From contig NZ_RRYI01000002.1 of the NCBI RefSeq assembly GCF_003931565.1, positions 124,001-188,000 of the forward strand: a stretch of DNA of 64,000 nt, given 5' to 3'. This stretch comes from Caulobacter sp. 602-1. Lineage in GTDB: Bacteria > Pseudomonadota > Alphaproteobacteria > Caulobacterales > Caulobacteraceae. The first letter of the stretch is position 1, and the number at the start of each line of letters is the position of its first letter. This document shows, piece by piece, positions 34,340 through 42,553 of this stretch. A program made the translations under genes and the position numbers. The notes beneath the pieces were generated by a model. That model was not told the DNA's origin and made no database searches. It was given only the letters and a program-made list of their open reading frames with translations.

Positions 34340-35818
34340 TCAGTCGATCGGCGACCAGGATTTGGCGGCCGGGGCGGCCTGGCGCTTGGGCCCCCGGAAC
34401 TCGTTCTGGGGACCGCCAGGCTTGCGGCCCTGGCCCGGACCCTTGCCTTGGCCGGGACCGCGGCCCTGGGCCTTCTGTCCGCCCTCGTTGCGACCGCCGC
34501 CGCCATTGGCGCCTTGGCCGCCGTTGCGGTTGCGCGGACGCTTGCGGCGCAGCTCGGACGGCACGTCGTTGCGCGGATCGGCCTTGCGCGGATCGACGTA
34601 CTTCTCGGCCGGGACCAGCTTGTCGGCGACGGCCGCGGCGGCGGCCAGCTGCTTGTCGTTGCGGCGGTCGAAAGACGGGATCGTCTGGCGGGTGGCCTTC
34701 TGGATGTCCTTCAGCAGGTTGCGTTCGTCATCGGCGCAGAAGCTGATGGCGATGCCGTCCTTGCCCTTGCGGGCGGTGCGGCCGATCCGGTGGACATAGG
34801 CCTCCGGCACGTTGGGCAGCTCGTAGTTGATGACGTGGCTGACGTCGTTGACGTCGATGCCGCGCGCGGCGATGTCGGTCGCCACCAGGGCCCGCATCTC
34901 GCCGGCCTTGAAGGCCGCCAGGGCGCGCTCGCGCTGGCCCTGGGTCTTGTCGCCGTGGATCGAGGCGGCCTCGATGCCCGCCGCGTTCAGATATTTGGCG
35001 ACCCGGTCGGCGCCGCGCTTGGTGCGGGTGAAGACGATGGTGCGGCTGAAGTTGCTGTCGGCGAACAGCTCGGCCAGCAGCGGACGCTTGCGCTGGGCCT
35101 CGATGAACAGCACGCGCTGGTCGATGCGCTCGACCGTGGTGGCCTGCGGGGCCACCGAGACCTGCACCGGATCCTTCAACAGCTCGCCGGCCAGCTTGCC
35201 GATCTCGGTCGGCATGGTGGCCGAGAAGAACAGGTTCTGGCGGTTCTTGGACATCTGGGCGGCGATCTTGCGGATCGGCACCACGAAGCCGAGGTCCAGC
35301 ATCTGGTCGGCCTCGTCCAGAACGAAGATCTCGACGCCCGAGACGCTGGCCGACTTCTCGGCCATGTGGTCCATCAGGCGGCCGGGGGTGGCGACCAGCA
35401 CGTCGATGCCGCCGGCCAGGGCCTTCATCTGCGGGCCGTATTTCACGCCGCCATAGATGGTGTGGACCGACAGGCCCATATGGACGGCGTAGGCCTTGAA
35501 GTTCTCGGCGATCTGGGTGGCCAGTTCGCGGGTCGGCGACAGCACCAGGCAGCGGAAGCCGCGGCGGGGCGCCGGCATGCGGTTCTCGGCCAGGCGTTGC
35601 AGGATGGGCAGGGCGAAGGCGGCGGTCTTGCCGGTGCCGGTCTGGGCGATGCCCAGCAGGTCCTTGCCTTGCAGCACCACCGGAATGGCCTGGGCCTGGA
35701 TCGGGGTCGGCTCCTTGTAGCCCTTCTCGGCGAGGGCCTTCAGCAGCGGCTTGGCCAGGCCAAGGTCAGCGAATTGAGTCAAGTGATTCAGTCTTTCGTG
35801 CGCCGAAAGACAGCCCAT
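34340..35818 (-). CDS. rhlE: DEAD-box ATP-dependent RNA helicase, RhlE type
   Basis: A 492-residue helicase. Seen: the Q motif (FADLGLAKPLLKAL...PTPIQ), AQTGTGKT, PTRELA, ATPGR, DEAD (VLDEADQML), SAT, and the C-terminal lobe with ATDIAARGIDV and HRIGRTARKGK. The tail (~120 residues) is basic and rich in Gly, Gln and Arg, as in RNA-tethering tails. I use the ATG 35816-35818 (MGCLSAHERLNH), which has GAGGA before it. Many RhlE proteins begin at the following TQFADLGL, here preceded by a TTG at 35780-35782. RhlE acts in RNA decay, ribosome maturation and cold adaptation. Confidence 0.94.
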   Translation of the reverse strand: MGCLSAHERLNHLTQFADLGLAKPLLKALAEKGYKEPTPIQAQAIPVVLQGKDLLGIAQTGTGKTAAFALPILQRLAENRMPAPRRGFRCLVLSPTRELATQIAENFKAYAVHMGLSVHTIYGGVKYGPQMKALAGGIDVLVATPGRLMDHMAEKSASVSGVEIFVLDEADQMLDLGFVVPIRKIAAQMSKNRQNLFFSATMPTEIGKLAGELLKDPVQVSVAPQATTVERIDQRVLFIEAQRKRPLLAELFADSNFSRTIVFTRTKRGADRVAKYLNAAGIEAASIHGDKTQGQRERALAAFKAGEMRALVATDIAARGIDVNDVSHVINYELPNVPEAYVHRIGRTARKGKDGIAISFCADDERNLLKDIQKATRQTIPSFDRRNDKQLAAAAAVADKLVPAEKYVDPRKADPRNDVPSELRRKRPRNRNGGQGANGGGGRNEGGQKAQGRGPGQGKGPGQGRKPGGPQNEFRGPKRQAAPAAKSWSPID

Positions 35819-36117
35819 GCGTCCTCGCACGGCTGGCTCCTCGGCCTGAGCCTTCGCCAGCGGCGAAATGCTCAAGGTTTAGACTTAGGAGCCCTCAAGG
35901 CTCTTCGTCGGGGGAGCGCCCCGCGTGCACGGGCGATCTAATGAGAATCTCTTCAGGGCGCTCGACAGGCTGGTCCGGAAACGGACCGTCACGCGGCTGG
36001 AGCACCGATAGCGCCAAGGGGGGCGCGAAGCGGATATCGCTTGTTGCAGTGCAAAAGTCAAGGAAGGTAAGGGCCCGACCCCTTGCCAGCGTCGGAACGC
36101 CGCGCCAAACCCGGCCC
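35819..36117. other. divergent intergenic region between rhlE and mutT
   Basis: About 300 bases between divergent genes with no coding frame I can support. A strong promoter match was not found on either strand, and no Shine-Dalgarno sequence precedes mutT. The long leader could carry cold-responsive structure for rhlE, but nothing specific is visible. Confidence 0.4.
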
Positions 36118-36522
36118 ATGAGCAAGCCGATCGTCCTCGTCGCCGCCGCCGCCCTGATCGATGTCGACGGGCGGGTGCTGATCTGCCAGCGGCCCCAGGG
36201 CAAGCAACTGGCCGGCCTGTGGGAGTTCCCGGGCGGCAAGGTCGAGCCGGGCGAGACGCCCGAGGAATGCCTGATCCGCGAGCTGGACGAGGAGTTGGGC
36301 ATCAAGGTCGCCCAGGCCTGCCTCGCGCCGTTCGTGTTCGCCTCGCACAGTTACGAGTCTTTTCACCTCCTGATGCCACTCTATCTGCTGCGCCGCTGGG
36401 AAGGCCAGGTGACGCGCAGGGAGCATGAGGGCCTGGCATGGGTGAAACCGGACAAGCTTGCGGACTATCCGATGCCGCCCGCCGACGAGCCGCTGGTGGC
36501 CTGGCTGCGCGACGTGCTCTGA
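36118..36522 (+). CDS. mutT: (deoxy)nucleoside triphosphate pyrophosphohydrolase, MutT type
   Basis: A 134-residue Nudix hydrolase that removes oxidised nucleotides such as 8-oxo-dGTP. The Nudix box (GGKVEPGETPEECLIRELDE) matches Gx5Ex7REUxEExGU exactly, and the N-terminus (KPIVLVAAAALIDVDGRVLICQRP) and AGLWEFPGG are typical. The ATG 36118 has no clear ribosome site. Its 3' end overlaps the start region of a Flp pilin gene in another frame, with the mutT stop inside CTGA. Confidence 0.93.
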   Translation: MSKPIVLVAAAALIDVDGRVLICQRPQGKQLAGLWEFPGGKVEPGETPEECLIRELDEELGIKVAQACLAPFVFASHSYESFHLLMPLYLLRRWEGQVTRREHEGLAWVKPDKLADYPMPPADEPLVAWLRDVL

Positions 36523-36674
36523 AGCGTTTCTGGACCGACGAGTCCGGCGCGACCGCGATCGAATACGCCCTGCTGGTCGGACTGTTGGCCCTGGCCCTCG
36601 TCGGTGTGCTGACGGGTCTGAGCGGGGCTCTCAACGGGGTCTTCGACAAGGCCAAGGCCGCCCTCGGCGCCTGA
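36438..36674 (+). CDS. Flp-family type IVb pilin, orphan, overlapping mutT
   Basis: The prepilin motif is unmistakable: DESG|ATAIEYALLVGLLALALVG with Glu +5 and Tyr +6, cleavable by a CpaA-type peptidase, followed by a single helix and a short tail ending KAKAALGA. The first ATG in frame (36438) lies inside mutT and would give a 38-residue leader, much longer than usual. A CTG at 36519 overlapping the mutT stop (CTGA) would give a normal leader of about ten residues (KRFWTDESG). No Tad/Cpa assembly genes are nearby. I am sure of the pilin core, not of its start. Confidence 0.82.
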   Translation: MGETGQACGLSDAARRRAAGGLAARRALKRFWTDESGATAIEYALLVGLLALALVGVLTGLSGALNGVFDKAKAALGA

Positions 36675-37589
36675 TCAGGGCCTGGGCTTCTCGCCCGCCG
36701 GCTGTTCCTGAACACCCAGGGCGTCGGCCAGGCGCATCTTGGCCGAGCCCGGCCGCAGCGGCTTCTGCTGGCTCTCGTGCGGAGCCCACCCCGTCACCGA
36801 GACGATCTCGAACGTCGCCGGCACGCGGCCGTCGGCCTCGGCGAACCGTTCGACATAGAGCTCCATCGCCCGGAACAGCACCTTGCGGGTCAGCGGCTTG
36901 CGCGAACGGTCCAGCAGCACGCTGGTCTCGCCCATGGCCCGCAGGTCCCGCAGCAGCTTGATCGGGTGGGCGTAGCGGACCTTCACGCGATCGACATCGG
37001 CGACGGGCAGGGCGAAGCCGGCGCGCTGCAGCAGGCCGGCCGCGTCGATGGCGTCGGCGAACGGCGAGACCCGCATCGACGCCCCGTCCGATATCTCGGC
37101 CTCGGCGGCCAGCAGGCACTGGCGCAGCTCGGTCAGGGTGGCGCCGCCGAACATCGCGCCCAGGAACAGGCCGTCGGGGCGCAGGGCGCGGCGGATCTGG
37201 ATCAGCGCCCCGACCAGATCATTGGTCCAGTGCAGCGACAGGGCGGAGACCACCAGGTCGAGCGTCGCGTCGCCGAACGGCAGGCGCTCCTCGTCGGCGG
37301 CGACGCGAAGGGTCTGGCGACCGTCCAGCATCCGCGCCGAGAGGTCGGTTTCGATCAGCGTATCGATGTTGGCGCGGGCGTCGCTGTCGCTCAAGGCTTT
37401 GAAAAAATGGCCGTTTCTCGCGCCGAGGTCGACGGCGACCGGAAAGCGTCGCAGGATCGTCTCCAGCCGCATGACCACGTCCTGGGCCACGCGGGCCTTG
37501 AGAAAGTCGGCGGACGCGTAGCCCGGCGCGGCGCGGTCGAGGCGGACGCGATGCAGGGCGCGGTCGAAGAGCAGGGGGGAGACGGTCAT
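36675..37589 (-). CDS. SAM-dependent methyltransferase-fold protein (BioC/NDUFAF5-like)
   Basis: A 304-residue class I methyltransferase-fold protein. Seen: motif I VAVDLGARNGHF, then LIETDLSARML, and LDLVVSALSLHWTNDL with IQIRRALRPDGLFLGAMFGG. The N-terminus (LFDRALHRVRLDRAA) is the hallmark of the NDUFAF5 branch, whose mitochondrial member hydroxylates an arginine in complex I. BioC is the other possibility. Its stop abuts the pilin stop in TGATCA. Its start codon shares one base with the start of comF on the other strand. Confidence 0.88.
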   Translation of the reverse strand: MTVSPLLFDRALHRVRLDRAAPGYASADFLKARVAQDVVMRLETILRRFPVAVDLGARNGHFFKALSDSDARANIDTLIETDLSARMLDGRQTLRVAADEERLPFGDATLDLVVSALSLHWTNDLVGALIQIRRALRPDGLFLGAMFGGATLTELRQCLLAAEAEISDGASMRVSPFADAIDAAGLLQRAGFALPVADVDRVKVRYAHPIKLLRDLRAMGETSVLLDRSRKPLTRKVLFRAMELYVERFAEADGRVPATFEIVSVTGWAPHESQQKPLRPGSAKMRLADALGVQEQPAGEKPRP

Positions 37590-38371
37590 TGCGCGCGGAA
37601 CATGGCGATTCCGAACCGTTCTGGAAAGCCGGACCTCTGATCTTTGGACTCGGGCGCTCGGTGCTCGACCTGTTGCTGCCGCCGTCCAGCCTGGACGGCG
37701 CGGCGGCGCTCAGCGGCGGGCTGACCGCCAGCGCCTTTTCGAAACTCACCTTCCTGGACGATCCGGTCTGTGACGGCTGCGGCCTGGCCATGCCCTATGC
37801 CGAGGCGGCGCTGGAGCGCTGCCCCGCCTGCCAGGCCAAGCCCAAGGCGTTCCAGCGCTGCCGCGCCGCCTGCGTCTATGACGAGCACTCCCGCGAGCTG
37901 ATCCTGAAGCTGAAGCACGCCGACCGCACGGATCTGGCCGGCCTGTTCGCGCGCTGGCTGTCCCGCGCCGGCGTCGACCTGCTGGCCGAAGCCGAGGCGG
38001 TGGTCCCGGTGCCGGTCCACCGCGCGCGGATGCTCCGTCGGCGCTACAACCAGGCCGCCGAGATCGCGCGGCCCTTGGCCCGCATGACCGGTCTGGCCTA
38101 CCTGCCCGACGCACTGATCCGAAGGCGCGACACCGACAGCCAGGGCGGCAAGTCGGCCTCGGGCCGGCGGCGCAACGTGGCGGCCGCCTTCGCCGTCCCC
38201 GAAGGGAGGCGACACCGGGTTGTCGGCCGGCGGATCGTTCTGATTGATGACGTGTTGACCACAGGCGCCACGGCCGAAGGGTGCGCGCGAGCGCTTCTGG
38301 CCGCCGGCGCGGCGTCGGTGACGCTTTCCGTCGTCGCCCGCGTTACAGAAATGCAGGCGCGTCCTATATGA
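37589..38371 (+). CDS. comF: ComF-family phosphoribosyltransferase-like protein
   Basis: A 260-residue ComF-type protein with an N-terminal zinc-finger-like pair (CDGCG, CPAC) and a phosphoribosyltransferase fold with the PRPP loop VLIDDVLTTGATAEG. ComF is linked to DNA uptake in naturally competent bacteria and is also widespread elsewhere. I use the TTG 37589 with GGGGGA about eight bases upstream; a GTG near residue 25 is the alternative. It heads a likely operon with grxC (31 bases), the nitrilase-family gene and DUF1178. Confidence 0.88.
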   Translation: MRAEHGDSEPFWKAGPLIFGLGRSVLDLLLPPSSLDGAAALSGGLTASAFSKLTFLDDPVCDGCGLAMPYAEAALERCPACQAKPKAFQRCRAACVYDEHSRELILKLKHADRTDLAGLFARWLSRAGVDLLAEAEAVVPVPVHRARMLRRRYNQAAEIARPLARMTGLAYLPDALIRRRDTDSQGGKSASGRRRNVAAAFAVPEGRRHRVVGRRIVLIDDVLTTGATAEGCARALLAAGAASVTLSVVARVTEMQARPI

Positions 38372-38402
38372 GGACGCACAACACCAGGGTATCGACCGTT
38401 CC

Positions 38403-38657
38403 ATGGCTCACGTCACCATCTACACCCGCCCGTTCTGCGGCTACTGCGCCCGCGCCCTCGCCCTGCTGACCGACAAGGGCGCCGACTTCACCGAGGTCGA
38501 GGCCGGCATGGATCCCAAGCTGCGCCAGGAGATGATGGACCGTTCGGGCCGCACCACCTTCCCGCAGATCTTCGTCGGCGATCGGCACATCGGCGGCTGT
38601 GACGACATGATGGCCCTCGAACGCGAGGGCAAGCTGGACGCTCTTCTCGCCGCATGA
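38403..38657 (+). CDS. grxC: glutaredoxin 3
   Basis: An 84-residue thioredoxin-fold protein with the redox motif CGYC (usually CPYC in GrxC) in TRPFCGYCARAL, the cis-Pro in GRTTFPQIFVG and the glutathione-binding GGCDDM. It reduces protein disulfides or mixed disulfides using glutathione. The Pro to Gly change in the active site should raise flexibility and may alter the redox potential. Its stop overlaps the next start (ATGA), so the two are coupled. Confidence 0.95.
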   Translation: MAHVTIYTRPFCGYCARALALLTDKGADFTEVEAGMDPKLRQEMMDRSGRTTFPQIFVGDRHIGGCDDMMALEREGKLDALLAA

Positions 38658-39487
38658 GCCCGTCCGCGTCCTTGCGAGTCGGTCTGATCCAGACCCGGAC
38701 GCCCGCGACCCACGCGGCGGCCCTGGATCATGTCGCGCCGCTGGTGCGCGAGGCGATCGGGCAGGGCGCCCGGTTCGTGCTGACGCCCGAATGCACCAAC
38801 GTCCTGCAGAAGGACCGGAGCAAGCTGCTGCCGACCCTGACGGCGCTGGCCGACGACCCGGTCGTTAACGGCCTGCGCGAGATCGCGGCCGAGACCGGGA
38901 CCTGGATTGACGTCGGCTCGGCCCTGGTCCGGCGCGAGGACGGAAAGGCGGCCAATCGCCAGATCGTCATCGATCCGACCGGCGCGATTGTCGCCACCTA
39001 CGACAAGCTGCACATGTTCGACGTGGATCTCCCGACCGGCGAGACGGCGCGGGAGTCGGCGACCTACACGCCCGGCGAAAAGGCCGTGGTGGTCGAGACG
39101 CCGATCGGCAAGTTCGGCCTGACCATCTGCTACGACATGCGCTTCCCGGCCCTGCACCGCGCCCTGGCCCTGGCCGGGGCGACGGTGATCACCGCGCCGG
39201 CCGCCTTCACCCGTCCGACGGGCGAGGCGCACTGGGACGTGCTGCTGCGGGCCCGGGCCATCGAGACCGGCTCGTTCGTCATCGCCGCGGCCCAGGGCGG
39301 CTTCCACGAGGACGGCCGCGGCACCTGGGGCCGCTCGATCGTCGTCGGCCCCTGGGGCGAGGTGATCGCCAAGCTTGACCACGATGAGCCCGGCGTGCTG
39401 ATGGCCGAGCTCGATCTGCCCGCCGCCCTGTCGGCGCGGGCGGCGATTCCGGTCCTTCAGAACGCCCGGCCTTTCGTCTGGCCGTAA
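38654..39487 (+). CDS. carbon-nitrogen hydrolase, Nit1/deaminated-glutathione amidase type
   Basis: A 277-residue nitrilase-superfamily enzyme with the Glu-Lys-Cys triad: Glu in TPECTN, Lys in [11 protein letters not shown], and the nucleophile Cys in [11 protein letters not shown]. The [10 protein letters not shown] segment is typical of the Nit1 branch, which repairs deaminated glutathione. Its position directly after a glutaredoxin gene, with a 4-base overlap, agrees with a glutathione-related role. Confidence 0.92.
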   Translation: MSPSASLRVGLIQTRTPATHAAALDHVAPLVREAIGQGARFVLTPECTNVLQKDRSKLLPTLTALADDPVVNGLREIAAETGTWIDVGSALVRREDGKAANRQIVIDPTGAIVATYDKLHMFDVDLPTGETARESATYTPGEKAVVVETPIGKFGLTICYDMRFPALHRALALAGATVITAPAAFTRPTGEAHWDVLLRARAIETGSFVIAAAQGGFHEDGRGTWGRSIVVGPWGEVIAKLDHDEPGVLMAELDLPAALSARAAIPVLQNARPFVWP

Positions 39488-39506
39488 AGCTCGCCATCTA
39501 TAGCCC

Positions 39507-39941
39507 ATGATCAAGTACGCGCTTCAGTGCGACGCGGCCCACGAGTTCGAAGGCTGGTTCGGCTCTTCGGCCGACTATGACGGCCAGGCCGCGCGCGGTC
39601 TGGTCGAATGTCCGCTGTGCGGTTCGCGCGGCGTCTCCAAGCAGATCATGGCCCCGGCCGTGGCGGGCACGAAGGCCCAGAGGTCGGCGCCCGCTGTCGA
39701 TCCGAAGATGCGCGAGATGATGATGACGGCCATGGGCGAGGTCCGTCGGCACGTCGAGGACAATTTCGACTATGTCGGCGACGCCTTCGCCAAGGAGGCG
39801 CGCGCCATCCACGAGGGCAAGTCCGAAGAGCGCGGCATCTACGGCGAGGCCTCGCCCACCGAGGTCAAGGCGCTGGTCGAGGACGGCGTGCGCGTGGCCC
39901 CGCTGCCGCCGCCCGCCCCGAAGAAGACCGACGTGAACTGA
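39507..39941 (+). CDS. DUF1178 family protein
   Basis: A 144-residue protein with the DUF1178 layout. The N-terminus MIKYALQCDAAHEFEGWF and CPLCGSRGVSKQIMAP form a likely zinc-ribbon (Cys pairs). The C-terminal half is helical, with GEVRRHVEDNFDYVGDAFAKEARAIH. The role is unknown. It is commonly next to grx and nitrilase genes in alphaproteobacteria, as here, 19 bases after nit. Confidence 0.9.
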   Translation: MIKYALQCDAAHEFEGWFGSSADYDGQAARGLVECPLCGSRGVSKQIMAPAVAGTKAQRSAPAVDPKMREMMMTAMGEVRRHVEDNFDYVGDAFAKEARAIHEGKSEERGIYGEASPTEVKALVEDGVRVAPLPPPAPKKTDVN

Positions 39942-39958
39942 AGCCGCCAAGGCAAAGG

Positions 39959-39990
39959 GCGCCGAACTTTCGTCCGGCGCCCCTGTGCTT
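39959..39990 (-). terminator. weak hairpin between convergent DUF1178 and glycine-zipper genes
   Basis: GGGCGCCG and CGGCGCCC arms enclose about nine bases (AACTTTCGT region). On the minus strand TTTGCCTT follows. It could end the glycine-zipper transcript. Confidence 0.5.
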
Positions 39991-40008
39991 CCTACGAAGC
40001 GTCATGCC

Positions 40009-40308
40009 TTAGCGGTAGCGGTACTCGTAGTGGCACTTCTTCTTGCTCTTGCCGATCTCGTGACCGGCGACGGCGCCGACGCCGGCGCCCAGCAGGGCGC
40101 CTTCGGTCTTGTTGCCGCGGCCGGCGACGGTGTTGCCGAGCAGGGCGCCCGACAGGCCGCCGATGATGGCGCCGTTCTTGGCCTTGGACTTGTTGCAGAC
40201 CAGGACGCGTTCACGGCGTTGCTGGGCCTCGGCGGCGGTGATGGCGACGGAGCTGACGGTGAAACCGACAACGGTGGCCAGGACGATGGTCTTCAGGCGG
40301 GCGCGCAT
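40009..40308 (-). CDS. glycine-zipper 2TM-domain protein, exported
   Basis: A 99-residue protein with a signal peptide (MRARLKTIVLATVVGFTVSSVAITAAEA) and a glycine-zipper of about 40 residues (GAIIGGLSGALLGNTVAG, GALLGAGVGAVAGHEIG), ending in a basic/Tyr tail. Such proteins resemble the outer-membrane lipoprotein SlyB/Rick_17kDa_Anti group, though no lipobox is seen here. The ATG has GGAGAG about eight bases before it. A sequence with some likeness to the stress sigma factor (EcfG) consensus lies upstream. Confidence 0.85.
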   Translation of the reverse strand: MRARLKTIVLATVVGFTVSSVAITAAEAQQRRERVLVCNKSKAKNGAIIGGLSGALLGNTVAGRGNKTEGALLGAGVGAVAGHEIGKSKKKCHYEYRYR

Positions 40309-40345
40309 GGCGGGCTCTCCGATAATTGTTTTTGTAAGATCCCTC

Positions 40346-40372
40346 GGTGCGTAAACGCCCAAGCTGACGGTC
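40346..40372 (-). promoter_or_regulatory. candidate EcfG-type (general stress) promoter
   Basis: On the minus strand GGAAAC, 16 bases and CGTT stand about 40 bases before the glycine-zipper start. The Caulobacter SigT consensus is close to GGAAC-N16/17-CGTT. The -35 has one mismatch or shift, so this is tentative. Confidence 0.3.
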
Positions 40373-40427
40373 GGTTTCCAATTTGTCGGAAAGCCGACTG
40401 TCAGCCCGGGTCTTACGTTTCGAGAGA

Positions 40428-41441
40428 TCAGCCCTCGACGCGATAGCGGCCCTCGGCGTCGGGGCAGACGCGGATATAACGGGTCTCGACCCGGCCATTG
40501 TACTCGGTCGGGGCGGGCGCCAGGCGGCAGCGTTCGCCAGTGCTGGCGTAGCGGCCGTCGCTGTAGCGGTAGGGCTGCGTCTCTTCGTAGGTCCAGTAGT
40601 TGCCGCGCGTGTCGCACTTGGCCGAGGCGTTACCCACGGCCGCGCCGACGCCGGCGCCGACCAGGGCGCCCAGCACCGTGCCTTCCGGACGGGCGTTGCG
40701 GGCGGCCACGTTGGAGCCCAGAGCCGCGCCAGCCAGAGCGCCGATCACGCCGCCAACGGTGGCGTTGCGCTTGGCGTCCTGACGGCAGTCGTTCGGGTAC
40801 GAGACGTTGGCGTTGGTGTCGATGCTGTAGGCGCCGGCATAGGACGCGGCGAAGCGCGAGCCCTCGCCCGGATGACGGCGGTCATAGGCGCCGACGCCAT
40901 AGCGGCGGTCATAGGCGTCGCGGGCCGAGATGTAGCGGTCGCGATCACGCTCCCACTGCTGACGGCCCGGATCGTAGTTCGAGCCCGAGGCGTAGCTCAC
41001 GCCGCTGGTGCGGAAGCGGGCGGCGTCGCGGGGATGGCGGCGGTCATAGGCGCCGCCGCCATTGCGGCGGTCATAGTCGTAGCGGGCGCGCTCATAGTTG
41101 GCGCGGGCCCGTTCGAACTCGGCCTGTTCGGAATAGTAGGCGGCGCTCTCGCGATACTGGGCGGTGCTGTACCGCGTCGCGTAGGTGGGATAGCGACGGT
41201 CATAGGCGCCGCGGCCATAGCGACGGTCGTAGTCCTCGCGAGCCTGGACGTAGTTGGCGCGATCGCGCTCGTAAGCGTCCTGGCGCTCCTGATACTCGGC
41301 GACCTTGTCATAGTAGCTGGAGCGCTGGGCGTCGTAGTTCTGAAGGCTGCGCTGATACGCCGAATCCTGCGCGAAGGCGGGGGCGATCGCGCCGCACGCC
41401 ACGGTGGCGGCCAGCACGGCGGCCAAAGTTTTGGAAGTCAT
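40428..41441 (-). CDS. exported protein with Tyr/Arg repeats and a glycine zipper
   Basis: A 337-residue protein with a signal peptide (cleavage after AFA near residue 24). Three internal repeats follow (about residues 59-96, 110-150 and 163-205), each carrying YxxARxxYDRRxGxGAYDRRxP. A glycine-zipper (about 229-270) and a C-terminal domain with Cys residues (CDTRGNYWTYEETQ, RVCPDAEG) come after. The pattern suggests an envelope protein with an adhesive or polyelectrolyte-like repeat region. I do not recognise a named family. It is on the same strand as the smaller glycine-zipper gene downstream. Confidence 0.82.
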   Translation of the reverse strand: MTSKTLAAVLAATVACGAIAPAFAQDSAYQRSLQNYDAQRSSYYDKVAEYQERQDAYERDRANYVQAREDYDRRYGRGAYDRRYPTYATRYSTAQYRESAAYYSEQAEFERARANYERARYDYDRRNGGGAYDRRHPRDAARFRTSGVSYASGSNYDPGRQQWERDRDRYISARDAYDRRYGVGAYDRRHPGEGSRFAASYAGAYSIDTNANVSYPNDCRQDAKRNATVGGVIGALAGAALGSNVAARNARPEGTVLGALVGAGVGAAVGNASAKCDTRGNYWTYEETQPYRYSDGRYASTGERCRLAPAPTEYNGRVETRYIRVCPDAEGRYRVEG

Positions 41442-41626
41442 GAGAAGTCTCCGTTCCCTCTAGAACGGATCGACGGCCGACCCCCGAAAGTTGAGTCGCC
41501 AATCCGAGTTCAAGTCCCTGCGCGGAGAGAAGTCCCGCCTCGGGCTGAAGTTCCCGGTTGGCGTGCGATCCGCGAAAGTGGAAGCCGGTTTCGCGACAAG
41601 AGCGCGCGTAGCAAAGAAGCTTCGTT

Positions 41627-42385
41627 TCAACCCCTGGTGACCGTCATCATGTAGTTGATGTCGACATCGGCCGAGCGGCTCCAGCGGCCGGTCAGCGGAT
41701 TGTAGCTGACGCCGAACGGGCCCTGCATCTCGACTGGTTCGCCGGCCATGAAGGCCCGCAGCTCTTCAGGCTTGAGGAACTGCTTCCACTCATGGGTGCC
41801 CGGCGGGACCCAGCGCAGCACGTATTCGGCGCCGATCTTGGCCAGGGCCAGGGCCTTCAGCGTGCGGTTCAGGGTGGCGACGATCATGATGCCGCCGGGC
41901 TTGAGCAGCTTGGCGCAGGTGCGCAGGAACTCGCCCGGATCGGCGACGTGCTCGATGACCTCCATGGTCAGGACGACGTCGAACGGACCCGCGCCCTCGG
42001 CCAGCAGCTGTTCGGCGGTGGCGGGACGGTAGCCGATCGTCAGCCCCTGCTCGGCCGCGTGGGTGGCGGCGGTCTTGATGTTCTTCTCGGAGGCGTCGAT
42101 GGCGGTGACGTCAAAGCCCAGCCGCGACATGGGCTCGGACAGCAGGCCGCCGCCGCAGCCGATGTCCAGCAGGGAAAGACCCTCGAAGGGCTGGCGCAGC
42201 GTTCCGTCGCGGCCAAATCGCGCCAGGGCTTCCTCGCGGATGAAGGCCAGGCGGCAGGGATTGAACACGTGCAGCGGCGCGAACTTGCCCGTGGGGTCCC
42301 ACCATTCGGCGGCGATGGCCGAGAACCGCGCCACGTCGGCGGGGTCGATGCTCCAGGAGGGGGCGGAGGAGGCGGCTTGCGTCAT
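41627..42385 (-). CDS. ubiG: ubiquinone biosynthesis O-methyltransferase
   Basis: A 252-residue enzyme that O-methylates two intermediates of ubiquinone synthesis. Seen: [22 protein letters not shown] (the UbiG signature), motif [25 protein letters not shown], and the C-terminal [13 protein letters not shown] with DVDINYM. Length fits the family. It lies divergent from lysC and convergent with the DUF1178 operon after the glycine-zipper genes. Confidence 0.95.
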   Translation of the reverse strand: MTQAASSAPSWSIDPADVARFSAIAAEWWDPTGKFAPLHVFNPCRLAFIREEALARFGRDGTLRQPFEGLSLLDIGCGGGLLSEPMSRLGFDVTAIDASEKNIKTAATHAAEQGLTIGYRPATAEQLLAEGAGPFDVVLTMEVIEHVADPGEFLRTCAKLLKPGGIMIVATLNRTLKALALAKIGAEYVLRWVPPGTHEWKQFLKPEELRAFMAGEPVEMQGPFGVSYNPLTGRWSRSADVDINYMMTVTRG

Positions 42386-42449
42386 GCGGCCTGTCTAGCA
42401 CGGACGCCGGCGCTCGCCACGATCACGGAAAAAAGACACCTCCGCGACA

Positions 42450-42478
42450 TTGCCGTTGCGCCATCGCCCCGCTAGAAG
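42450..42478 (+). promoter_or_regulatory. candidate sigma-73 promoter for lysC
   Basis: TTGCCG (42450-42455) and GCTAGAAG (42471-42478) stand 15 bases apart, about 75 bases before the lysC GTG. They fit the Caulobacter housekeeping consensus with mismatches. An inverted repeat (CTTGCGC/GCGCAAG) in the leader follows. Confidence 0.4.
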
Positions 42479-42553
42479 GCGCGGGCTTGCGCGAGGGGGA
42501 GCGATCCGGCCGCGCGGGCGCAAGAAATAACCAAGTGTCGAGGTACCAAGGAC

